Shown: positions 44,401 through 52,592 of the stretch, one piece after another
How positions within the stretch are numbered: position 1 is the stretch's first letter
How the letters are laid out: each line of letters starts with the position of its first letter
Source of the DNA: an uncultured Sphingorhabdus sp.
GTDB lineage: Bacteria; Pseudomonadota; Alphaproteobacteria; Sphingomonadales; Sphingomonadaceae
Assembly (NCBI GenBank): GCA_947501885.1
Contig: CANMXN010000001.1
Coordinates: 1,302,001-1,366,000 of the forward strand
DNA length: 64,000 nucleotides
Direction: 5' to 3'
Program-made: the position numbers and the translations under genes
The notes under the pieces: model-generated
Told to the model about the DNA's origin: nothing
The model's input: only the letters and a program-made list of their open reading frames with translations
The model's database searches: none

Positions 44401-44572
44401 TACCTGATACAACAATTTCATCAGTATCCTCTTGGGCGTTTTCAACTTCTTCTTGAGCCATAGCCGAAGGGGAAAAGCTAATCATCGCTGTTGATGACAC
44501 CCCTATTAAACATGCAAGGCGTTTGGATCGCGCCCATATCACGCTATTATTTTTGTGTTTCATTTTCTTCAT
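41408..44572 (-). CDS. TonB-dependent outer-membrane receptor
   Basis: A 1054-residue receptor: signal peptide (ending AMAQ), TonB-box-like DTDEIVVSGIRASLQRAQ, plug domain with DIGKFPDTNLAESLQRISG and VTVRGFG, then a beta-barrel ending in YVLGVRYNF. The plug sequence is characteristic of the large sphingomonad/caulobacter group that imports glycans or other bulky nutrients. GGGAGG lies four bases before the ATG. The cluster behind it (SapC, cupin-like, two halogenase-like) fits that group. Ligand is unknown; no glycosidase or sugar transporter is in the window. Confidence 0.94.
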   Translation of the reverse strand: MKKMKHKNNSVIWARSKRLACLIGVSSTAMISFSPSAMAQEEVENAQEDTDEIVVSGIRASLQRAQDIKRNSDGVVDAISAEDIGKFPDTNLAESLQRISGVSINRVNGEGSEVTVRGFGAQFNLVTLNGRTLPGADVALVGTDGAGANGNSRAFDFSNLASESVAGIQVYKTGKAINQSGGIGAVVNIQTARPLDAVSGLSGSIGAKAVHDSSVVGGSDITPEFSGLLNWTNDAGNFGIGLFGSYQKRDSSAVATEVAQWQIFPASQFLAPGQFVTPATAITNSPDPNQLIAVPTDSRYHFSEFERERINGQLVLQFRPTDTLTFTADALYARNDQEEQRASLSNWFNRPFTQVEFEQNPVIAATTFLAETINGAKDYAVTQAERRTRDELYSFGLNVEWEASDSLKFVFDGHFSESQVTPRTNTDQFGAQSQVEVGLGAPIVASQTLRFTPDGVPQQTVVFDDSVNSDGNGVFDINDVSTTVANLSSISQTNQIEEFDARGIWELDDRSTFTAGASYRNQDNRTVNTQRRQILGNWGAENPGDVATIAPGILEQFCLTCQFDDFNLGVQNDSPTSQSFFGDTSDLFDLVSAAYASADGTPTDFLAGVDNQPFILSVADGSVSEEIISVYGQFDTSFAVGNSEAKISVGLRYEDTNVTSSAVLTAPTALIQTGDNDFATNTATSSSVVNVSAGYSNFLPHIDFSIDLKPDLIFRASYSNTIARASFGQLSAVSTVNTPSSPTALGGIYTGSSGNPGLLPLESDNFDASLEWYYGPSSFVAVGAFHKRVDNFIGNGQVTQNLFGLQDPSSGAAGTFSGTALDLLATAGAVNSLGNFFAATALLANGTSEADTLAMINANLQADGQLDPAFVQNLDSTLDIATAAGDPLAQFAVSQPINTNNGRISGIELAGQHFFGETGFGIAASYTFVDGNVDFDVGAAPGTNQFALTGLSDTANVTLIFEKYGLSSRLSYNWRDSFLASTNRGSGFTNPVFIDSFEQLDLNVSYNITEDLAVSFEAINITGENTRSFGRTRVQTFFGQEQSPRYVLGVRYNF

Positions 44573-45038
44573 TTTACCTCCCGAAGTATAAAATTTAATT
44601 TAACACGCTCCGTTAAAACCGAACGCTGGATATTTTATTATTATTCTGCCCTCAACATAATTAGACTGACAACGTAAGACAATCTAACATATTATCCGTT
44701 GACCTGCTTTGGGTAAAAGTCAACCATCAATTGATTACATAATTTATTATGCTCTATTTTTTTAATAAACGCGCTATATGTATCACAGTGTTATTTGGTG
44801 ATTTAAAACTATTTTTATATTTCTAAAATATTCAAATATAAATATCATGATTAGAGAGTTGAGAACTATTTTTTACCTTATTGTCACCACGGCTTATAAG
44901 GGATAGAGTGCTCTGCTGTTCCTAATAATTTGGTGATTGGCTCCTAAAGTATCGATTCATTCACCAGCCAATTTATACAACGTTAATTAACTCCTTCAAA
45001 AAACATATGATAGTTGTTGGTTTCAATATCATAGTGAG

Positions 45039-45060
45039 TGTTCCCGACACTTCAGGAACA
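45039..45060. promoter_or_regulatory. Candidate operator upstream of the TonB-receptor gene
   Basis: TGTTCC and GGAACA form a perfect 6-bp inverted repeat 10 bases apart, about 470 bases before the receptor start. The 44573-45229 gap is AT-rich and shows no ORF I can support; this palindrome is its only clear signal. Confidence 0.3.
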
Positions 45061-45229
45061 TTCTTAATCATCAATATATTTTTAAAGATATAAAAATATT
45101 AAAAACCCCTATCCTTATATGGTGGTCTTATATTATAGTGATCTTATAAACTAGCCTCAGACGTTGTATTCACAATATATATTTATGCTTTTTATGATGG
45201 CGGCGTACCCAACCGATAAAGGCTTTTTG

Positions 45230-45766
45230 CTAATTAGCCGGGGTTCGCTTGCTATCTGCATCCAACCATATTTCAAATTCAGCATGCAATATATATATCC
45301 CAACTCCGACATTCACCCCGCGACCAATCACATGAGCCTCAGTAATCATGCCGCGTGTATCATTATGGCGCAGGCTGGCGGTCACTCGATACATGAGAGC
45401 TTTGCAATCGATAGTGATGTCAGCTTTTTTACTTGCAGAAGTCCGATCATCTGCTTTTTTGAATAGCTTGCTGGAATGTTGCGTATCCAAACAAGAATCT
45501 ATCCCAGAGGAAATATTTGCAGGGTCATCCACCAAAATATTGTTAAGAACTTCTTTTGTAGGTTTAGCTTTTTTTGTAGGTTTAGCTTTTGATATTTTCT
45601 TTGCCGTGTCGGTTATAGGCAAAGAATAAGTCCCCTGTTCTACACGGCGCATACGCAGAGCGGGTTCGCCTTGCTCTTTGGCTTCGATGCTAAGATCATA
45701 TTCTGATAGCGCATTTTTATTAGCAAGCTTTAATAAGCTAACACCGCATGGCCATATTCCACCCAC
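45230..45766 (-). CDS. Hypothetical protein, start uncertain
   Basis: Up to 178 residues from a GTG at 45766, which overlaps the methyltransferase gene by 37 bases. The only later start is an ATG near residue 38, since the natural-looking beginning (after the methyltransferase stop) has no start codon. The middle is Lys/Ala/Thr-rich (KPTKKAKPTKE); the end has a strand-rich ALMYRVTASLRHNDTRGMI and FEIWLDA. No family recognised. It is the last gene of a five-gene minus-strand run. Confidence 0.4.
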   Translation of the reverse strand: MGGIWPCGVSLLKLANKNALSEYDLSIEAKEQGEPALRMRRVEQGTYSLPITDTAKKISKAKPTKKAKPTKEVLNNILVDDPANISSGIDSCLDTQHSSKLFKKADDRTSASKKADITIDCKALMYRVTASLRHNDTRGMITEAHVIGRGVNVGVGIYILHAEFEIWLDADSKRTPAN

Positions 45767-46383
45767 GCAGCAAATTTAGGCGCTTTGGGGACATATTCGC
45801 ATTTTTCTTCGACAATCTTATACCCATTATCGACAAGGCTGCCAATCACAGGACGGGTAAGATGACAACCACCCGCAAGCGGTTTCCAAATCGGTTCGAT
45901 GCGATTTTGCCACTTAGACACATTGCTATCGGGCGACTTTCCATGCTCCAAAAACAGCAATTTGCCCTCGGGTTTTAACACCCGCCGTGCCTCTGCTAAT
46001 GTCGCCGTCACATCTTGCACCGAACAAAGCGTAAAAGTGACCACCACCGTATCAAAATGATTATCAGAGAACGGCAGGCTTTCTGCAATTCCTGCCTTGA
46101 TATCAAAATCAATCCCAGCGGTTTTGGCCGCATCGCGTGCGCGGTTCAGCAATCCAGACGATGGATCAACCCCCGAGACGCTAGTCACGCGAGAGGCATC
46201 ATAAAAGCTTAAATTCAGGCCGCCGCCAACACCGAGTTCCAGCACTTTACCTGTCGCATGCGGCACGATAAGTGAACGGCGTTTCATAATCTGCCCCTGC
46301 TCACAAGCAATCGGAATGATACGCGGTACAACATGTTTGTCCCATAGATTTTGCTTGAAATCAGCTTGGTTGAATGTGTTCAC
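45730..46383 (-). CDS. Class I SAM-dependent methyltransferase
   Basis: A 217-residue methyltransferase of the METTL7/UbiE-like group. Motif I is VLELGVGGGLN, followed by SGVDPSSGLLNRAR (motif II acidic loop), DTVVVTFTLCSV (motif IV) and ARRVLKPEGKLLFLEHG (motif V/VI). The C-terminal KWQNRIEPIWKPLAGGCHLTR segment is typical of this small group acting on lipids or thiols. Substrate is not known. It lies directly after a lipoprotein gene with a 5-base gap in the iaaA operon. Confidence 0.88.
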   Translation of the reverse strand: MNTFNQADFKQNLWDKHVVPRIIPIACEQGQIMKRRSLIVPHATGKVLELGVGGGLNLSFYDASRVTSVSGVDPSSGLLNRARDAAKTAGIDFDIKAGIAESLPFSDNHFDTVVVTFTLCSVQDVTATLAEARRVLKPEGKLLFLEHGKSPDSNVSKWQNRIEPIWKPLAGGCHLTRPVIGSLVDNGYKIVEEKCEYVPKAPKFAAWVEYGHAVLAY

Positions 46384-46388
46384 TATAT

Positions 46389-47159
46389 CTACTCCCGAGC
46401 TTTAGCTTCAACAATCTCTTTAAGACGGCTCAGGCTTTTCATGATATTCGCTTTGCCTTCTGCAATCGCATCTTCGCGCTCTTTACCTTTATATGGTGCA
46501 CTACATTCATACACTTCCAAAACGCTTTCATATTCAGCATCTGCTTTGGCAATAACAAAATGATGCGCATAATCTGTCCCAGAAATACTATCTTCAAACT
46601 GCTCTAGCTTTTTTGCTTCTTCTTCAAAAACCAAACCACCATAATCATATTTAAGGCAGGCAAAACCGTTGACTTGCCAGTATATAGCTTCAACTAATTC
46701 TCTAAATTCGGCTACATGGTCGGTATAAATCCATGAAGGTAATTCAAACGAGCTATTGGTTAATAAAGACCATTTTTTCGTGTCATTCAAACGATTTTGT
46801 TTTTCGGTACTGCCATCCAACAACTCAATCGATTGATTCTGAACACCAAATTTAAAGCACGTTAAATTGACAGCCTGAGAGTTTTTATAATATATATCTT
46901 GCTTTGCAATTGCTATGTCAACCGCATTTAATATTTCATCTGAAGGAGTATTCAACTTTGATATAGCCGATTGCTCTAGTGCAAGAGAGCGTTCAAACTC
47001 ACTATTTACATCATATCCACATATAGAAAATAAGTCGCTATAAGCCTCATTCAAACTATGACGCAGTTCAGGACTAAGTTTATCGACGTCAACTTCTGCT
47101 GGTGCAGCGCATGATATCAAAAATATCGCAAATATAGGGATCAACCAACAAATCTGCAT
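46389..47159 (-). CDS. Hypothetical lipoprotein
   Basis: A 256-residue protein with a lipoprotein signal (FLISCAAP, lipid Cys near residue 18). The mature chain is helical and charged, with scattered Cys (FSICGYD, LTCFKFG, FACLKYD, VYECSAP). Start Met overlaps the last base of the preceding lipoprotein's stop region, so the two are coupled. No family is recognised. Its neighbour shows a similar size of signal and Cys content (ACGSD, FECAD), suggesting the two small lipoproteins are distant relatives. Confidence 0.65.
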   Translation of the reverse strand: MQICWLIPIFAIFLISCAAPAEVDVDKLSPELRHSLNEAYSDLFSICGYDVNSEFERSLALEQSAISKLNTPSDEILNAVDIAIAKQDIYYKNSQAVNLTCFKFGVQNQSIELLDGSTEKQNRLNDTKKWSLLTNSSFELPSWIYTDHVAEFRELVEAIYWQVNGFACLKYDYGGLVFEEEAKKLEQFEDSISGTDYAHHFVIAKADAEYESVLEVYECSAPYKGKEREDAIAEGKANIMKSLSRLKEIVEAKARE

Positions 47160-47551
47160 TACTGATCACCTATTCTGGCAATCTTGCGAAGTTCCTCTAT
47201 CTCGCCCATAAATTTCTTTTGCTCTTCAAGCATTTTACGCCTCTCAATATCTTGTGGAACAAATTCCTTGTCAGCACATTCAAAAGTAGTGCCCATAAAT
47301 CCCTGCTCAACATTGGCCTTGGCTTTATTTAATATTGATGCATATTTTGTTGACTTAACATCATCCTCAAATTCTATCATTTTATTGGCTTTCCTAGACA
47401 AATGAGGAGAACCAAAACTATCTGAACCACAAGCAGAATAAAATCTCTCATATAATGATTCCGCTATTTCTTGAAACTGCTTATCTTCTTGGCTTTGACA
47501 CCCAGAAAAAAATATTAGAATTACAAAACCAAGTAAAAGGCCACGCATCAC
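47159..47551 (-). CDS. Hypothetical small lipoprotein
   Basis: A 130-residue protein with a lipoprotein signal (ILIFFSGCQSQ, lipid Cys near residue 18) and a helical, charged mature chain ending in a Lys/Glu-rich coiled-coil-prone stretch (about residues 100-125). Two further Cys may form a disulfide. It starts within the last codon of iaaA (4-base overlap) and ends at the start of the next lipoprotein gene. Function unknown. Confidence 0.65.
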   Translation of the reverse strand: MMRGLLLGFVILIFFSGCQSQEDKQFQEIAESLYERFYSACGSDSFGSPHLSRKANKMIEFEDDVKSTKYASILNKAKANVEQGFMGTTFECADKEFVPQDIERRKMLEEQKKFMGEIEELRKIARIGDQ

Positions 47552-48741
47552 TCGTCGCCATAAATGGCAATTATCTTCGTGCCATTGCTATCACCGCGTG
47601 CGCGGTACATGCCCTCGGTGTTGAAACTAAATCCGCTCTGCCCATAGGGTGTGACATAGATAATCCCACCATCACCGCCAATATCACCTAATTCGGCGAT
47701 GACCGCATCGGCCTCTTCTTGGACTTGCTTCTCGCTCAGCTCAAACTCGCTGGCATGGACAATATATGTATAATTGCCGTCAGCATCTTTGGGCACGGTT
47801 AATTGTGCCTTGTCAATTTCACGGCGGAAACGATGCCGCAAGCGCGAGCAAATTTCTTGAGCCACAGCCAAACGGATGAAATATTCGCCTGTTCCCGTTG
47901 CTGATATGCCGCAGGATCGATTATCCGCATAAGTGCCAGCGCCGATGATCGGGCTATCGCCAACACGGCCCCAACGTTTGCCCGTTGTGCCGCCAGTCGA
48001 TGTACCCGCAGCGATATTGCCGTCCTTATCAACGGCGACAGCGCCAACAGTTCCAAACCTATAATCGCGCCCTAGAGCATCTACTTCCGCAGCATCATTT
48101 TTTAAATCTATCGAAGATGTTTTGGCAGCAGCTTTTTCGGCTTCGCGCTTGATTTGCGCCGCTTTATACCGTTGCAAACTATCAAATCTTGATTGCGTGT
48201 AAAAATATTGCGGCTCAACTTGCTCTAAGCCTTGTTCGTGCGAAAATTGATCAGCACCCGCCCCCGATAGCAAAACATGGCGGCTATTTTCCATAACCGC
48301 ACGCGCCAGCAAAATAGGGTTTTTAGTATATTGCACGCCCGCAGCTGCGCCTGCGTTACGGGTCTTACCATCCATAATGCTAGTGTCGAGTTCATTCTTG
48401 CCTTCCCAAGTGAATACCGCGCCTTTACCAGCGTTAAAATTAGGATCATCTTCCAAAATCATAATCGTTGCGGTAATAGCATCCATCGATGATCCGCCAT
48501 TGGCCAATATTGCACTGCCTTTGGCTAATGCTTCATCAAGTTTCGTACGAATAGCCGCTTCGCGTTCCGCGGATAAATTCTCACGCTTAATAACACCAGC
48601 CCCACCATGAATAGCGATAGACCAGCCTTTATCAGCACCTTCCTCTTTAGCTATTGAGACATCATCGGCCTCATTAGCAGCGATAATTTCAGAAGCCCCA
48701 AATAGGAATGATAAAAATAGGATAGCAAACAATCTATTCAT
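47548..48741 (-). CDS. iaaA: Secreted isoaspartyl peptidase / L-asparaginase (Ntn hydrolase)
   Basis: A 397-residue plant-type asparaginase precursor with a signal peptide. The N-terminal alpha-chain part has WSIAIHGGAGVI and NFNAGKGAVFTWEGKNELD; autocleavage is expected before the Thr of RFGTVGAVAVDKDGN, which becomes the nucleophile. TSTGGTTGKRWGRVGDSPIIGAGTYAD and ATGTGEYFIR complete the active site. These enzymes hydrolyse isoaspartyl dipeptides or asparagine. The linker before the Thr is long and Lys/Ala-rich. It heads a five-gene minus-strand operon with lipoproteins and a methyltransferase. Symbol follows the family, not direct proof. Confidence 0.92.
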   Translation of the reverse strand: MNRLFAILFLSFLFGASEIIAANEADDVSIAKEEGADKGWSIAIHGGAGVIKRENLSAEREAAIRTKLDEALAKGSAILANGGSSMDAITATIMILEDDPNFNAGKGAVFTWEGKNELDTSIMDGKTRNAGAAAGVQYTKNPILLARAVMENSRHVLLSGAGADQFSHEQGLEQVEPQYFYTQSRFDSLQRYKAAQIKREAEKAAAKTSSIDLKNDAAEVDALGRDYRFGTVGAVAVDKDGNIAAGTSTGGTTGKRWGRVGDSPIIGAGTYADNRSCGISATGTGEYFIRLAVAQEICSRLRHRFRREIDKAQLTVPKDADGNYTYIVHASEFELSEKQVQEEADAVIAELGDIGGDGGIIYVTPYGQSGFSFNTEGMYRARGDSNGTKIIAIYGDE

Positions 48742-48854
48742 GATATTTCTCTCTTATATGGAATATTTAGCATAACAAAATAGCCTATTAATATAGATAT
48801 CATAACTATTCTAACGTTGCAAAGATTTGAAATAGCTTTTAAATTCACAACCCT

Positions 48855-49424
48855 ATGTTACAATATAAACATTATCGCCCCCGTAATATTCGTATATTAC
48901 ACATAATATTGATCATCGCGATTTCGATCAGCCTTATCAGCGGTTATAGAGCATTTGATGGCGGATGGTCTGGTGTTGGAATTATCAATCGTGATATATA
49001 TTATGCCGCGCATCATACATTTGGTATGCTTTCCATTATTATTATGCCGATATTATTTGTGGCTGGCATTTTGGATCAAATTGCGCAGATGAAATCTGCC
49101 AAACATGGTAATATTATATATTGGCAGTTCGCAATATTTCTATCCCACATCATATTATTGGGATTAGCATTTGCGTTAGCTTCGACAGGATGGGCCGGGG
49201 CAATGCGCGGCGGCAGTAAAGTCTATATCGCATCTGTAATTGAGGTCCCGAGATTATTTGCTATTGTCGGTCCTGAAGAATCGGTAAGAATTTATGCTAT
49301 TCATAAGATGCTCGTGACACCTTTTGTTATTTTCTTATCCATTCATATTATGGCCAGCCTTTACCATGGTCTAATATTAAAAGATGGATTGATAAGAGCG
49401 ATGTTTGGCTGGAAAAAAGATTGA
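48855..49424 (+). CDS. Cytochrome b561-like membrane protein
   Basis: A 189-residue protein with four membrane helices and His residues placed like heme ligands: RILHIILI in helix 1, YAAHHTFGM in helix 2, LSHIILL in helix 3 and LSIHIMASLYHGLI in helix 4. This fits the bacterial cytochrome b561 family, which moves electrons across the inner membrane, for instance in superoxide removal. No partner gene adjoins it. The start is the first Met, six bases after an AT-rich region with no clear ribosome-binding site. Confidence 0.8.
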   Translation: MLQYKHYRPRNIRILHIILIIAISISLISGYRAFDGGWSGVGIINRDIYYAAHHTFGMLSIIIMPILFVAGILDQIAQMKSAKHGNIIYWQFAIFLSHIILLGLAFALASTGWAGAMRGGSKVYIASVIEVPRLFAIVGPEESVRIYAIHKMLVTPFVIFLSIHIMASLYHGLILKDGLIRAMFGWKKD

Positions 49425-49541
49425 ACCCGTTATTTCTTTGCGTTTGATGCTCGCATTCATACTATTTTTAAATTATAGTCGTTATATTATTTTCAACCGT
49501 TTATCCTAACTTGGTTTAGACCCCCCAGAAAATGGAAAGTA

Positions 49542-50690
49542 TTGATGAGTTTAGATAATCCCTCTTTGCGTCCATGGCGCGATATTGAACGCCGCCAGAG
49601 CCGTCAGATTATGGTGGGTGATGTGGCCGTAGGCGGAGCTGCACCGATTAGCGTGCAAACCATGACCAACACGCCAACCCCTGATATAAAGGGAACTGTT
49701 GATCAAATCCGCCGATGCGAAGAAGCGGGCGTTGATATCATTCGCGTATCATGCCCCGACGAAGAGAGTACAGCAGCTCTGAAACAAATTGCTCGTGCTA
49801 GCCGCGTACCGATTGTGGCGGACATTCATTTTCATTATAAACGCGGGATCGAAGCCGCTGAGGCAGGTGCGGCGTGCCTGCGCATTAACCCAGGGAATAT
49901 TGGCAGCGAAAAGCGCGTCAAAGAGGTAGTCGATGCCGCCAAATCAAATGGTTGCGCCATTCGTATCGGCGTCAATGCTGGCAGCCTCGAGAAAGACCTG
50001 CTCGAAAAATATGGCGAACCTTGCCCCGAGGCCTTGGTGGAAAGTGCATTAGACCATATCAAATTGCTACAAGATCAAGATTTTCACGAATATAAGGTTG
50101 CCGTCAAAGCCAGCGATTTATTCCTTGCCGTTGCAGCCTATTCACAGCTTGCCGATGTGGTGGATTGCCCGCTGCATTTGGGCATAACCGAAGCAGGCGG
50201 CCTGATTGGCGGTACGGTGAAAAGCGCGATTGGCATGGGCAATCTGCTGTGGAGCGGGATTGGCGATACGATACGGGTTTCGCTCTCGGCTGAACCCGAA
50301 GAAGAAGTGCGCGTTGGCTATGAAATGCTCAAAGCATTAGGACTGCGCACGCGCGGTGTTCGGGTAGTGAGCTGCCCAAGCTGCGCGCGCCAAGGCTTTG
50401 ATGTGATCCGCACCGTACAAACGCTTGAAGAACGTCTGCAGCATATCAACACACCATTATCGCTTTCCGTACTTGGCTGCGTAGTCAACGGGCCAGGCGA
50501 AGCGCGCGAGACTGACATTGGCCTCACGGGCGGCGGCAATGGCAAACATATGATCTTCCTCTCGGGCGTGACCGACCATCATGTCCAAGATGATGATATG
50601 ATTGAGCATATTGTGGGTCTTGTTGAGAAAAAAGCGGCCGAAATAGAGGCTGGTACCAGCGAGAGCATGGATACCATCCATGGGAAGTAA
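49542..50690 (+). CDS. ispG: 4-hydroxy-3-methylbut-2-enyl diphosphate synthase
   Basis: Reduces methylerythritol cyclodiphosphate to HMBPP in the non-mevalonate isoprenoid pathway, using a [4Fe-4S] cluster. The 382-residue chain has the TIM-barrel part ([46 protein letters not shown]) and the C-terminal cluster domain with [13 protein letters not shown] and [14 protein letters not shown], supplying the three Cys. The start may be the Met at residue 2. It stands alone on the plus strand, with a promoter-like TTGACA after its stop that belongs to another unit. Confidence 0.96.
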   Translation: MMSLDNPSLRPWRDIERRQSRQIMVGDVAVGGAAPISVQTMTNTPTPDIKGTVDQIRRCEEAGVDIIRVSCPDEESTAALKQIARASRVPIVADIHFHYKRGIEAAEAGAACLRINPGNIGSEKRVKEVVDAAKSNGCAIRIGVNAGSLEKDLLEKYGEPCPEALVESALDHIKLLQDQDFHEYKVAVKASDLFLAVAAYSQLADVVDCPLHLGITEAGGLIGGTVKSAIGMGNLLWSGIGDTIRVSLSAEPEEEVRVGYEMLKALGLRTRGVRVVSCPSCARQGFDVIRTVQTLEERLQHINTPLSLSVLGCVVNGPGEARETDIGLTGGGNGKHMIFLSGVTDHHVQDDDMIEHIVGLVEKKAAEIEAGTSESMDTIHGK

Positions 50691-50743
50691 GCAATATTAC
50701 CAGTCATTGATTTAAATCCAAATGTACAAAATAGGCAAAAAGG

Positions 50744-50773
50744 TTGACATTTTCGAAACTTTTCTGCATTAAT
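50744..50773 (+). promoter_or_regulatory. Promoter-like sequence with extended -10
   Basis: TTGACA (50744-50749), then TGC-ATTAAT (50765-50773) with 18 bases between the hexamers. No ORF follows before the terminator at 50892. Confidence 0.5.
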
Positions 50774-50779
50774 AGTGTA

Positions 50780-50925
50780 ATTGCTTTAGAGGTGAGAACA
50801 GCCTCCTCACACACCTTATTAATTACGGTTATAAAGGTATAGTAGCTGAAAAGTGAAGAGATCCAAGGTTGGGCAACTTGGCTAAAGTATCAAAACCTCT
50901 CGGTAACCCCGGGAGGTTTTATTTT
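50780..50925 (+). ncRNA. Candidate small RNA, about 145 nt
   Basis: The stretch from the TTGACA promoter to the terminator has no ORF. GTAATT and AATTAC enclose a hairpin GTGAG/CTCAC; further on CCAAG/CTTGG forms another hairpin before the terminator stem. No known family is recognised. It lies between ispG and, on the opposite strand, the RelE/barnase-like gene whose 3' end it touches. Confidence 0.45.
50892..50925 (+). terminator. Intrinsic terminator, possibly bidirectional
   Basis: Eight-bp stem AAAACCTC/GAGGTTTT with an inner CGG/CCG pair set and loop, followed by ATTTTG on the plus strand. The opposite strand shows a shorter T-run, so it may also end the minus-strand gene at 50919. Confidence 0.75.
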
Positions 50926-51323
50926 GTGATAAGTCGTTTATAATGACCTTTAGCTCTACGATTATTCACTTTTTTATCCGATACAGGGTAAAAGGATACA
51001 ATATTATAAAAACCATTACTATCAATAGAGATACGCACAGCCACTAGCAACCAATTGGGAAATCCTAATGGTTTGCCAACCAACTCTATCTTATCTGGGT
51101 TTTTATAGTCATCTCTTACATATAATGGATTGTTCACCACAGAAGCAATATACGGCAGACAATGAGCATAATCTCTTGGGTGGTTTCTTTGTGCATGATT
51201 TTGTGCTGAAATTGACATAGTCACATCACCACTATCCAATTCTAAAGCAAGAGCATCATTGATACCATCAATATTGAGAGATCCAAAGTTTAAAGGTATT
51301 TTTCTCTTAAATTTATTCATCAA
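50919..51323 (-). CDS. Putative PBECR-type (barnase/EndoU/RelE-like) nuclease-domain protein
   Basis: A stand-alone 134-residue protein. The region SISAQNHAQRNHPRDYAHCLPYI followed by a gap and NPLYV, IELVGKP, LLVAVRIS, then FYPVSDKKVNNR matches the layout I recall for the PBECR domains: a His-rich helix, an N-P turn and an antiparallel sheet of small RNase-like toxins found in phage and mobile elements. No antitoxin gene lies next to it on the same strand. Catalytic residues are not certain. Composition is AT-rich. Reading starts at ATG 51320 or the TTG just before it. Confidence 0.5.
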   Translation of the reverse strand: MMNKFKRKIPLNFGSLNIDGINDALALELDSGDVTMSISAQNHAQRNHPRDYAHCLPYIASVVNNPLYVRDDYKNPDKIELVGKPLGFPNWLLVAVRISIDSNGFYNIVSFYPVSDKKVNNRRAKGHYKRLITK

Positions 51324-51391
51324 ATTATCGTAACATATTAATGGTTAAAACAATAGAATATAGTTTTATTTTACTATATTAGGTTATTTAT

Positions 51392-52552
51392 ATGACCCAA
51401 TATATGCGCTACTTTATCGTCATAATATTGACATTGATGCTTTCCTCTTGTCAGGGCAATCAATGGCGATCAGGAAATGCGGCTTTGGACCAGACAGACC
51501 GCGCTTTATTCACCTCTTGGCAGAGATTAGATGATACATTTGATTGCTGCGCAGATTCTGTATGGAACAGTAATTATCGCCCGCAAAGTGAACCAATATT
51601 ATTTGTACGGACCGAGCAAGGTCTTTTCCAATATGCCTATCTCTTAAACCATCCCAATGCCCGCAGCATTAGAGGCGCACAACGCATCAATATCCCTGCC
51701 TTACAAAATTTAGGGCCGATTTACCGCATTAACAGACTTTCACAAGATCAACTCAATTTTATTGGTAATTTTGATTTTGAGTTTCCCATTGGAGGAATAG
51801 ATGTCTTCGCTGTGACCTATCAACAGCGCACCGCCGAAAGAGTGCGCACGGCCCAAAACAGCCTTGATGAATTTCAAAATCCTGGTCGCCAAGCTTTTGA
51901 AGACGTAAAATCTGAAGATTGGATATTGTTTTTAGCGCATGAAATATTCCATCGTCGCCAAATCAAAGAATGGGCCGAATTAACCAATAATCAAAACCTA
52001 GATAGCTATAATTTCTCGCAAGAAAATATCGCGCTCGCCTTGCTAGAACAGAGTATTTTAAAAGAGGCGGTGCAAAATAAAGACATTCAAAATGCCCGCC
52101 GAGCGTTAGTCGAATATGCTGCAGTACGTGCCTATCGGCAGGTGCGATTTGGAGAGCAGATTAAAACACTCGATGGTGCGCAAGAGACATTAGAAGGCAC
52201 CACCCGCTATATTGAGCATGGCTTTGGTGAATTATTAGGAAGCCGCAATATCGGTTTAAATAATTTTCACCAGCAATTGGAATTGGATGAAGAAATTACA
52301 CCAGAATTTGACAGTAAGCGCTATTTTGGTTTTGGCCGCTTTTACGCCAGTGGCGCAGCCGTTGCCGCTTTATTAGACCGCGCACAAATTCCATGGAAAA
52401 ACCGTGTCAGCCGCGGCGAAGATTTTGCCGATATTATCGATCAGAGCTTTGGCCGCCGAAATTATCAGCAAGTGGTACAAGGCGCTTTCACACGCTATGA
52501 TTATCCATATCTATTGCGACGCGCCGCGCAATATCAGCGCTATCTACGATAA
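51392..52552 (+). CDS. Lipoprotein with HExxH motif, putative metallopeptidase
   Basis: A 386-residue protein with a lipoprotein signal (LMLSSCQG, lipid Cys near residue 21). HEIFH at residues 183-187 is a perfect zinc-protease HExxH motif inside a hydrophobic-then-charged helix (WILFLAHEIFHRRQIKEW). Downstream there is an acidic EHGFGELLGS that could supply a third ligand. I do not recognise the family. A periplasmic protease bound to a membrane is plausible; HExxH also occurs by chance, so enzymatic activity is inference. Confidence 0.6.
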   Translation: MTQYMRYFIVIILTLMLSSCQGNQWRSGNAALDQTDRALFTSWQRLDDTFDCCADSVWNSNYRPQSEPILFVRTEQGLFQYAYLLNHPNARSIRGAQRINIPALQNLGPIYRINRLSQDQLNFIGNFDFEFPIGGIDVFAVTYQQRTAERVRTAQNSLDEFQNPGRQAFEDVKSEDWILFLAHEIFHRRQIKEWAELTNNQNLDSYNFSQENIALALLEQSILKEAVQNKDIQNARRALVEYAAVRAYRQVRFGEQIKTLDGAQETLEGTTRYIEHGFGELLGSRNIGLNNFHQQLELDEEITPEFDSKRYFGFGRFYASGAAVAALLDRAQIPWKNRVSRGEDFADIIDQSFGRRNYQQVVQGAFTRYDYPYLLRRAAQYQRYLR

Positions 52553-52592
52553 TCTATTCCATCATTAGGCATGCTGTGGCATAGGTAAGATT

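Noticed and set aside
45164-45466. 100-codon plus-strand ORF opposite the operon-end gene
   Set aside because: No ribosome-binding site and mostly antisense to the minus-strand ORF, which has the better context.
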